Shown here piece after piece: positions 52,803-62,517 of a stretch of DNA of 64,000 nt. This DNA comes from Notolepis coatsorum. Its lineage: Eukaryota; Chordata; Actinopteri; Aulopiformes; Paralepididae. The position numbers were made by a program, and so were the translations under genes. A model generated the notes under the pieces. It saw only the letters and a list, made by a program, of their open reading frames with translations, was not told where the DNA came from and made no database searches. Position 1 is the first letter of the stretch. The number at the start of each line of letters is the position of its first letter. Location: positions 52,764,762 through 52,828,761 of the forward strand of contig OZ020592.1 in NCBI GenBank assembly GCA_963971535.1, given 5' to 3'.

Positions 52803-53519
52803 CTAATGAGTGGCAGCCAGTGCGTTTCCCGACCCCCCGTAGTTACAAGGTGGCAAACACTTTTTAGCTTTGTTCCCAAACTTTGCGTGGTAAAAACACA
52901 ACCCCGACGGCCTCACCCGGCGGGGCATAGCCGCGGCAGAGATAGAGAGTGGCTGGAACCCCTGCTCATCAACGGTGTAGGCTGATGCTGCCACACACCT
53001 CTTCCCAGCTGAGAAAAATACATCTGCTTCCCTAGCTAGCTGGCGAAAGTCAGTTTTGATGGAATTGGCCATAGGTAAACGCACATAGTCTGGTAGCTGT
53101 TGCAAGAAAAGCTCTTTAAATAGAAAACATGGCCCATGGTCCCCCAGCAGAGCTAACATGTGATCCATCAATTCAGAGGGCTTTGAGTCACCCAATCCAG
53201 GTAGAGAGAGAAGCTGGCGAGCACGGTCAGATTCAGACAGACCGAAAGCCTCCTTCAGGTGTGTTTTTATAGCCACATATTTGTCGTGTGTAGGTGGGTT
53301 TTCCAGCAAACTCACCACTCTCGCCGCAGTTGAGTTCGTCAGGGCTGCTACCACATAGTAGTACTTTGTGGCGTCCGCTGTAATGTCCCTGAGAGCGAAT
53401 TGGGCTTCAGCCTGTGCAAACCAAGCGTTGGCGCTCCGCTCCCAAAACTCCGGCAGCTTGAGTGAAACGACATTCAAAGTGCTGCGATCCGCGTTCTGTC
53501 GTTCATCAGGCATGTTCAA
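52803..53519 (-). CDS. Gypsy gag
   Basis: 238 codons from the ATG at 53519, 44 nt inside the 5' LTR. It reads as a Ty3/Gypsy gag: [20 protein letters not shown] near the start, the [20 protein letters not shown] region and a Cys/His box [14 protein letters not shown]...C at the end. Forms the particle coat and binds RNA. No internal stop. The frame ends at TAG (52803-52805) while pol is open in another frame across this point, so a frameshift, programmed or mutational, is needed to make Gag-Pol. Confidence 0.88.
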   Translation of the reverse strand: MNMPDERQNADRSTLNVVSLKLPEFWERSANAWFAQAEAQFALRDITADATKYYYVVAALTNSTAARVVSLLENPPTHDKYVAIKTHLKEAFGLSESDRARQLLSLPGLGDSKPSELMDHMLALLGDHGPCFLFKELFLQQLPDYVRLPMANSIKTDFRQLAREADVFFSAGKRCVAASAYTVDEQGFQPLSISAAAMPRRVRPSGLCFYHAKFGNKAKKCLPPCNYGGSGNALAATH

Positions 53520-53563
53520 TGTAATCTCCGAAATACGTCCAAGAGAAACGTCAGGGTCACCAA

Positions 53564-53778
53564 TGTAGGAATGCAGGTATTAATAGTGAAAACGGAGTCG
53601 TGTTCCGATGCAAAAATACTATTTTAATACGCACTCTACTGTCGCCAACAACACTGTCATTCATCTTTCATTCGTCTCATTTTAACTACGTCATCCCCCG
53701 CTAAGGATCACGGGAGATGTAGTCAACACCACCTAAGGCTAGGATGCCGTGAATTATTATGTCCCAGTAGCCACTACA
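53564..53778 (-). repeat. Gypsy 5' LTR and adjoining primer-binding region
   Basis: Identical to the 3' LTR by eye over 215 bp. In element sense it is followed by ttggtgaccctgacg, the expected place for the tRNA primer-binding site; I could not name the tRNA. Confidence 0.93.
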
Positions 53779-54649
53779 GTGGCAAGGTTAAAACGAACGG
53801 CCAAAGAACATAAAGGTTTGCAAGAACGCACCAACGATAATACAAGTATCGAAGAAAAAAAGGAAGCTGAGCTTGCTATCATTAAGCTTGCTCAAGAAGA
53901 GGTCTTCCTGGCTGAGATAAAAGAACTAAAGCAAAAGCAGGAACTTGTCAAGACAAAGGGAAGTAAGCTACAAAGGCTAAGCCACTTCCTGGACGAAAAC
54001 GGGATCCTCAGGGTGGGAGGGCGCTTAGGCCAAGCGGAGCTACACCCACACATAAAACATCCGGCGATACTTCCACAGAAAAGCCACATCTCATCCCTAA
54101 TCATCAAAAACTACCACAAAAATGGAACGTGGAATGACCACAAACGCACTCAGGGCTAATGGATGGTGGATTATGGGATGCAGCAGCGCTGTCTCGTCGC
54201 ACCTCTACAGATGTGTCAAGTGCCGAATGTATAGACGACCCCACGAAGAACAGAGAATGGGCGACCTACCTCAAGATCGGATGGAAGCAACTCCACCTTT
54301 CACCTACACCGGGATAGATTGCTTCGGCCCAATCTGCGTAAAAGAAGGAAGAAAATATCTAAAAAGATATGGACTCATACTCACCTGTCTATGCTCAAGA
54401 TCCGTTCACATAGAAGTGATTGACGATATGACTACAGATTCATTCATCAATGCGCTCAGATCATTCATTGCGATCACAGGAAACGTTCGCCAACTCAGAT
54501 GCGATCAAGGAACCAATTTTGTTGGCGCAAGAAGAGAATTTACAGAACTCATGAAGGGAATGAGTGAAGAAAGACTGAAGGCTCTGGGATGTGAGTTTCT
54601 CATGAATCCTCCAGCGGCAAGCCACGATAAGAAGCATATTGACTACCAT
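53779..54649 (+). pseudogene. BEL-A integrase, zinc region and first part of the core
   Basis: Resumes after the Gypsy TSD with VARLKRTAKEHKG, then GILRVGGRLGQAEL and HPAILPQKSHISSLIIKNYH. A frameshift at about 54110-54150 leads to GCSSAVSSHLYRCVKCRMYR (zinc Cys pair), the first catalytic Asp in TGIDCFGP and the second in LRCDQGTNF. The frame runs toward the third catalytic residue but a short stretch is missing just after PPAASH, near 54623, where the Glu-containing motif should be. The hAT at 54650 then interrupts. Confidence 0.85.
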
Positions 54650-54714
54650 CAGGGCCGCCTGGGAGAAATGCGAGGCCCCCCCCCCCCCCCCCAAAGGTAA
54701 AAAAATAAAAATAA

Positions 54715-54718
<4 letters not shown>

Positions 54719-54798
<80 letters not shown>
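54719..54798. repeat. (AT)n microsatellite
   Basis: About 80 bp of alternating AT near the left end of hAT copy 2; a C homopolymer (54677-54692) lies just before it. Confidence 0.97.
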
Positions 54799-54801
<3 letters not shown>

Positions 54802-55137
54802 TTATACAGTCAACATATTCTTAAATAATAGCGCTGCCCGAGGCGGGGCATGATACAGTCAACATATAGCAAAAGAGAGAGTGAGAGAGAACTCCCGTTC
54901 TACAGTCAATATACAGTGTACAGAGAGAGAGAGAGAGAGACACATTGGAAAGAAATTGAAATGCTATTTGGCCCTTGAGCACAGCCTAGCCATCGAGAAA
55001 GGCCGCCATAGGCAGACTGTGTGTGTTAGAAAGAGAGAGAGAGAGAGAGAGAACATGTGTGTTTGTCATGTGTGTGTGTGTTAGAGAGAGACTAGAGCAT
55101 GTATGACAGATTCAAAAGGACAAAGATCAACACTTAA

Positions 55138-55142
<5 letters not shown>

Positions 55143-55209
<67 letters not shown>
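55143..55209. repeat. (GA)n microsatellite
   Basis: About 67 bp of GA between the two copies of the internal duplication in hAT copy 2. Confidence 0.96.
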
Positions 55210-55212
<3 letters not shown>

Positions 55213-56915
55213 ATTGGAAAGAAATTGAAATGCTATTTGGCCCTAAACAGAGAGTACACAGTGGCAGAATACCTGAGCACTGTGACTGAAGATCCTTGAG
55301 CACAGCCTAGCCATCGAGAAAGGCCGCCATAGGCAGACTGTGTGTGTTAGAAAGAGAGAGAGAGAGAGAGAGAACATGTGTGTTTGTCATGTGTGTGTGT
55401 GTTAGAGAGAGACTAGAGCATGTATGACAGATTCAAAAAGACAAAGATCAACACTTAAATCCAACAAGAAGAGGGTATACCAGAGAAACCAAAGCAGCAA
55501 GGAGCCAATGGCCGACATCAGCTAAATAGGCTAGCCAGGTACTGTGACACCAGGCCACACACAGCTTTGGCCAATGGCCCAACGCTACCCAAGCTACACA
55601 AACGACCATTCACACACAGCACATGTCGTATCTCCAAATGTTGTGAAGTAGCATATGTTTTGCCTGGAAAAAAACATTGTTATTAACAAAACATTCGGGA
55701 GGGGAAGGAAGGAAGAGTGGGGTAATGTCATGACATTTTCATTAATCTTACCTTACCTGCACGAGGAACGCAGGGCGAAAGGCCGCAACACAGGTCTCCA
55801 CGTTGACGAAAGGCCTCTCGCTGGCGGGACAAAAAGAAGCTATGGCCAGAGCCTTGTCATGGTGCAGGCCCGACTACATCTTCTGTCAAAGGGCCTGCTA
55901 TTCTCAAGGCTAACTGATAGCATCAAACGAACGTTCCCAGCTGACGCTAAACAGCTAACTGGCTAACAGTTAGCTCAATCAGGCACCTGGCACACACCGT
56001 TAGCTACTAGTAGTATTAGCTAGTCGACCAGTTTGGCTCCAGAGAGAGAGAAAGAGAGATAGGGTCAGGTCCACGGCGGGTATATAATCATAGGTTGACT
56101 CACCATAACGCAGTATCAACGTGGAAGGAGACTTTCTTGGCCCCACGGTGTAATTTCTTCTTCTTCTTCTTCTTCGAGTACTTTCCGGCAGACTGGACAC
56201 CTTTCGGCGTATTGCTGCCTAACAGATTTATCTGCTCACAAGTTCTCTTCTCCTTCTTTTGAAAAGACATCCACTCGCCTCGCCTCGCTCCTCTGAATAG
56301 GTTAGCTAACGCTAGTTAGCCTTTAGCTAAGCTAGCTACTAGCCGACATCATGGCTATACCATGACAAGGCTCCGGCCATTTGTCCCGCTAGCGAGAGGC
56401 CTTTCGTCAACGTTCCTTGGTGACCGACCGACTGATAATGACCGACCTCTTTCTTCGTCTTGGCTGGCATAACTAAGCATAGTCAAAAGCTGCACGCGCG
56501 AAATAGTCAAACGCAGCTGACTCACGCTGCCACGCCGGCGTACTACACTGTCTACACATGATGTAAGTAAAACCACTCCCTTCGTTGAAACCAATGCTGC
56601 TGCAGAACCCCAGAGGCTGAGCTCCAATAGTGAGTATGTCTGCAGGACTGCAGACCCAGGAACAAGTCAGACACATTCTACAAACGTGTCTAATGTGAAA
56701 TATATAAGCATATAAGCAAAACTAGATTTTAGGTCTGTGATGAAAAAGGGCCTCGCGGGAAGGGGGGCCTCGCAAAAAAAGAATAAAAAAATAAAGAAAA
56801 AGAATAAAAAAAATTAATAAAGAATATTTTTTTTTTTTTTTTTTTTTTGCGAGGCCCCCCTTCCCGCGAGGCCCTGTGCGACCGCACTGCTCGCACACCC
56901 CCTGAGGCGGCCCTG

Positions 56916-57459
56916 ACTACCATACTGGACCAGTCCTCACAAAGGCTTGACAGCACCTCTCTCCGGACGTACCTGTACGAGGTCATGTCCATAATAAATA
57001 GCAGGCCGCTCTCCGCTGAGTTTCTGAATGACCCACCCGGACCTGACCCTTTGACCCCGAATCACATTCTAACGATGAAATCTACAATCATTCTGCCCCC
57101 ACCTGGATAATTCATCAAAGAAGATTTGTACCTACAAAAGAGGTGGCGCCGAGTTCAGTATTTGGCCAAGATGGAGGAAAGAATATCTTCTCAACTTACA
57201 ACAGAGACAGAAGTGGTGTAAAACCAGAAGGAACTCCAAAGTCGATGACATCGTCCTTCTCCAAGATGAATTGACACCACGCAACCAATGGCGACTAGCA
57301 AGAGTCACTGAAGTCTACCCAGGACAAGATGGTAGAGTCAGAAAGTTGAAGCTGCTAGTAAGCCACACCACATACGATAGCAAAGGGAAAGCTACAACCA
57401 GTACGGTGTATTTAGAGAGACCAATACACAAGATCATTACATTGATAGAAGCAGACTAG
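56916..57459 (+). pseudogene. BEL-A integrase C-terminal region
   Basis: Continues the integrase after the hAT: TILDQSSQRLDSTSLRTYLY, INSRPLSAEFLND, LTPNHILTMK, then a TAA after PPPG near 57108. The same frame goes on with FIKEDLYLQKRWRRVQYLAK. A small loss near 57170 shifts the frame to the final tail (PRNQWRLARVTEVYPGQDGR ... HKIITLIEAD) with its natural stop at 57457-57459. Position and wording match the integrase end and C-terminal domain of BEL elements. Confidence 0.85.
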
Positions 57460-57696
57460 AGCACTAGTGAGTCATTTAACATTAAGTTGTTTTGGCACAT
57501 ACCCATTTTCTGCTTGCCTTTACTCTAAAAATAGGAGTTTTGTTTTTGTTTCGTTTTGCACTAAAAAGAGTACCTGGTTGAATCCAATTGATCCTAGAGG
57601 CATATTCTTTGAAGTATCCACAATAAGAAATTACACATTCTATAAGTATGTGCAATAAGACATTCCACATTTATTGGTATGTGTAATTGGTGGGAG

Positions 57697-58303
57697 TGTA
57701 ACTGCAGCTATGGTTAACAGTTGGTTAATATAGTTATTTATGTTTACAATTTATATGCTTATTTTGTATAATAGTAATAATACACTAAATTGCTTTTCAA
57801 TGTATTTCTTATTTGTTTTATATAAGATATATATTAGTGGCGCACTGTGTTTTCTATTTTATTTGTGCAATTACCACATCTCACAAGAGTTGACACCCCT
57901 GGTATCCGGTGACGTGTTTCCGCCTTCTTTCTCTTGCGTTGGACCATGAACTTGAGTGGTAATGAAATTACCTGCCGATCTAATAACTAAAGAACAATCC
58001 ATCAAGCCAACGTATCAAGACAATCTTTCAAGAAACTGACAGAAGAAACACTACAGTAACGCATCGATGTTCTCATGTACTGGCACGCAGCCAATAAGGT
58101 ATTGATTGATGGAGATAATAATTGTGGTATATGTTTTAGTGATGTTCCAACTATTGGTGATAGACTTGTGATAGTAATAGTATCTTTTGTATGCATTTGT
58201 ACTCATACAGATTTTACGGTTTGGATGAAGGTTCGGATGCTTCTTCATTAAAATCAGTTCAAGAAATCAACTTGTGTTTTGCGTCGTGCCCGAGGATGTC
58301 ACA
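57697..58303 (+). repeat. BEL-A 3' LTR
   Basis: Matches 30906-31513 over its full length with about 1-2 percent difference by eye. Preceded by the purine-rich ggtgggag and followed by the TSD ataac (58304-58308). The untranslated stretch 57460-57696 shows nothing else. Confidence 0.93.
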
Positions 58304-58398
58304 ATAACAGTGTATTTATTTACCCAAAATGGGATGAAATTAAAGAGATAATGGAAAATAGGCAAAAAACAAAACAACTATTCTGCATCTTGCCTTCG

Positions 58399-58757
58399 CT
58401 CCCTGTCCTTGTACTGCTCCTCCTTGTCCTCTTCCTCCTCCTCTTACTCATCCTCCACCTCCTCCTTGTCCTCTACTATCCTCTTCCTCCTCCTTGCCCT
58501 GCTCCTCCTTGGCCTCTTCCTCCTCCTCCTCCTCATCATCCCTGTCCTCTTCCTCCTCCTCCTCTACCTCATTCTCCTTGTCCTGCTCCTCCTTTTCCTC
58601 ACCCTCCTCCTTCTCCTCTACCTCCTCTTCCTCCTCCTTTCCCTGCTCCTCCTAGGCCTCCTCCTCCTCCCTGTCCTCTTCCTCCTCCTCCACCTCCTTG
58701 TCCTCCACCTCCTCCTTGTCCTCTTCCTACTCCTCCTCCTCTTCCTCCTCTTACTCT
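58399..58757. repeat. (CTCCTC)-type pyrimidine minisatellite
   Basis: Irregular tandem of ctcctc, ctcttcctc and ttgtcctc words over about 360 bp, almost all pyrimidine on this strand. Leu/Pro-rich frames through it are not genes. Confidence 0.95.
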
Positions 58758-60325
58758 CTCCTCTGCCTTGCTGTTCACCTCTCTTCAATGTTGCCACCAT
58801 CCATTTTTCTCCAAACAAACCAGAAGCTCATCTGTGACGCTTCTATAGCCAATTTCTGATTACAAATTGCACAACAGCCTTTGGAGGTTAGAAATGTGTT
58901 TGGAGTTTAGCAGAATTGGTTTAGCAGTTGGTAAATTTGTTTCAGGTTGTGCATGTTGTGTCTGATGTTCCAATGTATAAATAGGGGAGGGGTTATGCTA
59001 AGGATGGGGTTATGCTAAGGATGGTTCCAGTGTGTCATCAAGCCATGATTTCAGTTCCACCCAAAAAGTTATGAACAGAAAAAATTGTGAAAAACTGTTT
59101 CAACATGTTTTCAGTAACTATTTTGTCTACAGTATGTATAATGTGTTTAGAAACAAGACCCAGGCTTTTCAATGCAATTTTTCGAGCAATTTAAGCCCAT
59201 TGTGGCCCATTGGATATAGTCTACATTTTCCATTCATGTCATGTTGAGATGAAGATTCCTAGGGCCTTTCAGGGGAACCAGATGGAACCGTTTGAGAACC
59301 TGTAGAGTTGTTCCCCGCAGTTCAGCCGGGCAGGACGCGAGTCAACAGATGGCCAACTTCTACAGACTTCGGTTTGCGTTTTGGACGCGACGCAGTGGGG
59401 TTCGCTGTCACTTTGCCAGGAGAAGGAATATGAACTGATAAAGTCGATCAGGCAAACAGATCAGTGAGACAGACGTCCACGCACAGAGACGGTCGGATGG
59501 AAGGTCCAGTTGCTCGGTATTTGATTTAAACACTAAACGTGGAAACATCAGATGGTGCGAGCGACCTCGCCTGCACTTGTTAAAGAGCAAACAGATAAAC
59601 ACTTACTGTAGGCTGGATCCCATTTGCTTCTCGTTCCCTCACCCCACCCCCCTCCCCCCTCACCCCAGCTCTCGGATCAAATGAACCCTCGTGACCTGTA
59701 AGCCTTCCTCATCACTCTGTACCATTTAGCTGTGTGAGGGAGTAAAGGGCCGCTGCAACGGATTACACCGAGACACCCTTGGCCACAATAACGTGACATA
59801 AGCACATATTTGAACGACTAACTGTTTCCAGACTCTGGGCAGAGATCGCTGTCAACTTTAGAACATCTTCTAAGTTAAAGCAGAGGATCTTCATTGAAGC
59901 TGCAGCACATTTTACTCGACATAAAATCGCGTCACATCTAATTGTTTTCTCCAAATGTTTAATCTTGTTTAGTAAATAGCTTTTGTTCAGTTGTTGTCGT
60001 CACCTTTATAAAATCAAAAAAAGGGAAAAGATGTGACACATTGCATTGTATTGTGGGCTGTATTTGGGGCTAAAGTGAACAGACTTGATGAACAGCCTGC
60101 TCCCTAGAGGGTTGAGGGTGACCTGTAGTGAACTCCTCCATCATTGATGGATTGTAACGACACTTTGTGATGTGAGGAAAAACAACATCCAGTTTTGAGG
60201 GACAAGGGGCAAAGGGCAAGGGGTAGGGCTTTGGGTACTGTAAATCACCATCATACTTCATACAAATAAACATTTTCTATAACTGCAGTACCTATGCTAC
60301 TTCCTGTTCACAGACAAGTGCGTGC
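58758..60325. other. Intergenic, nothing recognised
   Basis: No supported gene or element ends. A short duplication (ggttatgctaaggatgg) is near 58993 and 59009. Confidence 0.5.
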
Positions 60326-61010
60326 ATGCGTGCGTGCATCGAAGTGCATCTGCGCTTCATCACTAGTGCCAAAGGGCTTACTCACCATTGTGTGCTTTAC
60401 CAAATGGTAGGATGGACCTCTCTGTACGTACGGAGGAAATCCCACATGTTTGTTTTTATATATAAGGCCATCCTAGGGAAGCTTCCCCTATATCTTTCCA
60501 ACCTAATTAGCTTTGCCTCTAGCAGCTACCATACCAGGTCCACAAGATGGCTACTTTTTAAAAACCCGAGAATAAACACTGAACTAGGAAAAACAGGTTT
60601 TTCAAGCTTCGCACCTTGGGCATGGAATTTGCTACAGGACCATATCCACCTGGTCTCTCTCTGCGAATTTAAATCTGTATTACATAACTTCCTACAAGAA
60701 GATTGCTTTCTGTAGTCGGGTCCCAACTGAAAAACTGAAAAATTACTGTATTACCCTGTATTTTACTGTCATACACTTTTACTATTATGTAGACTATTCT
60801 GTTTTGTGTTTTTGTGTTTACATTGATGTATTGTATATTGTATACATGCACTTTTATTATGTTCTTGTGTGATGTATCGCACATTTTATTGCTGTCTGAT
60901 ATATTGCAAATGTTATTGCTGTCATCTTGGCCAGGTCTCCCTTGCAAAAGAGATCTTGTATCAGCAATGGGACTTCCTGGTTAAATAAAGGTTAAATAAA
61001 AAAAATAAAA
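60326..61010 (+). mobile_element. LINE 3' end: ORF2 C-terminus and 3' UTR
   Basis: The open frame to 60715 reads MVGWTSLYVRRKSHMFVFIY, YHTRSTRWLLFKNPRINTEL and FSSFAPWAWNLLQDHIH, the wording found after the RT in many fish non-LTR elements (HTR...PR.NTE.G...F...A..WN.LP). The 3' UTR ends ggccaggtctcccttgcaaa ... tggttaaataaaggttaaat, a tail common in fish LINEs. It is a different family from the Rex1-like copies. The 5' part is missing. Confidence 0.75.
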
Positions 61011-61035
61011 ATGCGTCTCTCTGTGGATCTGAGGC

Positions 61036-61047
61036 TGTGTGTGTGTG

Positions 61048-61125
<78 letters not shown>
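61036..61125. repeat. (GT)n with GCGT core
   Basis: GT, then about six GCGT units, then GT again. Confidence 0.96.
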
Positions 61126-61126
<1 letters not shown>

Positions 61127-61870
61127 AAACAAATTGAAATAGGCTTATCAACGTTAAGTCCTGTTGTCATACAAATTGCTGATATTCCTTATCCATCCAC
61201 TAGAGGGCAGTCTTGTCTAATATGTAAAAGTCATGTTGAGATGCTCTAAGTCTAAGCAGTTCTCCTGCTTGGGCGACTGTCTATGATGTATTGTGACTTT
61301 TGGCCAGTTTTGGTAAATGCCAGGAGGGCCTCAGGGCCCCCATCGCCACTCATGGGACGTCACTCACAGGAAACAAAACTTGACAACATATTTACAAAAG
61401 AATATGAACATTGTGTGCTATTCCACTGGCCTCTGTGGCATCATTTCATCGTTCTAGTCAGACCAGACTATTTTAGTGGGAACAGGTAATGACGTTTATA
61501 ATAATATAGGCCAATTCAAAGTGGGAAGCGGCCTCTGTCACCTAAGAAGACCAGCCCAGCAGCCTGACATCAACAGGTTAGACAGAGATTTGTAATGTCT
61601 GTGAAACCCATAAAAAAATGGATATCAAATATTGAAAGAGAGAAGCGAGGTACAATATAATACCCTCTCGTTATATTTGATTTATGATAATATATGACCT
61701 CTGAATGGCTATTATCACTCTGTAAAAGTTCTCCACATAAAGCACAGTGTATCTATTAACTGTATGAGGATATATTTGAAACTTAGGGTCCAAATGTCCC
61801 CCGGGGTGGTGTTAAATAGTCAAATTAGAGTAAAATACTCGAATTGAAGAAAAGTGTAGAAGCCCCAGAG
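61126..61870. other. Intergenic, nothing recognised
   Basis: No gene, array or element end supported in this stretch. Confidence 0.5.
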
Positions 61871-62185
61871 AGAGAAAAGAGAGAATAACGAAGAATGAGA
61901 GATAGATATAAGTAAATAAACAGAGAAAAGAGAGAATACAGAAGATGCTATACATGCTATACTATGTTATTTTATTTCATACTTATCTTGTCTTGCACAG
62001 TCTCTGGAGCGTAACAGTAAGAAGCATTTTGTATAAAAGTATTCTGTACTTCTGTATGACAACTATTAAAGAAACTTGAAACTTGAAACTTGAGAATGAG
62101 AGAGATATAAGTAAATAAACAGAGAAGAGAGAGAATACAGAAGAATGAGAGAGAGATAGAAGTAAATGAACAGAGAAAATCAAAT
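61871..62185. repeat. Purine-rich minisatellite, about 50-bp unit, split by a LINE tail
   Basis: Units of the type agaatgagagagatataagt followed by aaataaacagagaa and gagagaatacagaag occur before 61945 and twice after 62093. The LINE tail at 61951-62092 sits between units. Confidence 0.8.
61951..62092 (+). mobile_element. Rex1-like LINE, copy 4 (extreme 5' truncation)
   Basis: Only the last 140 bp of the 3' UTR, from acatgctatactatg to the cttgaaa tail. Nearly identical to copy 1. Confidence 0.88.
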
Positions 62186-62517
62186 TTATTTGTAAGGCCC
62201 GACAACACACGTTCTGTATCGTATGGCTCTCGCTCGGCGTCACTCACGCACTGCACCTCGCTTGTGCACGCGCACTGAATAAAATTCCACAAATGTACCT
62301 TTATCCCAATATTCGTCTGACCACACCCCTCATCAGCTTACCTTCATAAGCAGGTGTGTGGCCACCCGCTCGCCTCCTTCTTCGCTTTCACCACAAGGAA
62401 GTGCCTTGGAGAGATCCCCACTTGACGTGTTGCTAGTTGAAGAGAGTTGAGACGTGTTTACATTGTGCTTATATTTTTCTTCTCTCATAACTATTCAAAA
62501 GGAAAATCTAAGTCATA
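62186..62517. other. Leader-like sequence upstream of the DIRS-type ORF
   Basis: Moderately GC-rich, no coding frame. It probably holds the left terminus and 5' UTR of the element that carries the following ORF, but no terminal repeat can be confirmed because the right end is outside the window. Confidence 0.35.

Larger units (their letters stand above)
49389..53778 (-). mobile_element. Ty3/Gypsy LTR retrotransposon, minus strand, nearly intact
   Basis: The 215-bp LTRs at 49389-49603 and 53564-53778 look identical, and the 4-bp TSD gtgg is at 49385-49388 and 53779-53782. The internal region codes gag, then protease-RT-RNase H-integrase in the Ty3/Gypsy order, all on the minus strand. It interrupts BEL-A pol just before the integrase zinc region. 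Identical LTRs mean that it is the youngest LTR insertion here. It lacks an envelope frame. Confidence 0.95.
54650..56915. mobile_element. Non-autonomous hAT element, copy 2 (CAGGGCCGCC ends)
   Basis: Same termini as the element at 1095-3028, with the perfect TSD actaccat (54642-54649 and 56916-56923). Shares the block cagtcaacatattcttaaat and the right-hand third with copy 1. Differences: an (AT)n array (54719-54798), an internal direct duplication of about 200 bp (54940-55143 and 55205-55465) that carries a short version of the LINE-like segment seen in copy 1, a further GA array (55143-55209), and extra CpG-containing sequence at 55740-56660. No transposase. Confidence 0.92.
30906..58303 (+). 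mobile_element. BEL/Pao LTR retrotransposon A, hosting several nested elements
   Basis: Bounded by two LTRs of about 607 bp in the same orientation and by the 5-bp TSD ataac (30901-30905 and 58304-58308). With the nested insertions removed (34246-46408 including one TSD copy, 49389-53782, 54650-56923) about 8.6 kb remains, a normal BEL length, with gag-like, protease, RT, RNase H and integrase regions in the usual order. A polypurine stretch (ggtgggag) precedes the 3' LTR. Several stops, frameshifts and a loss at the integrase glutamate make it inactive. Confidence 0.93.

Noticed and set aside
58279..58848. Leu/Pro-rich frames of 142 and 189 codons
   Set aside because: They run through the CTCCTC-type repeat; proline- and leucine-rich runs change with frame as expected for a simple repeat.
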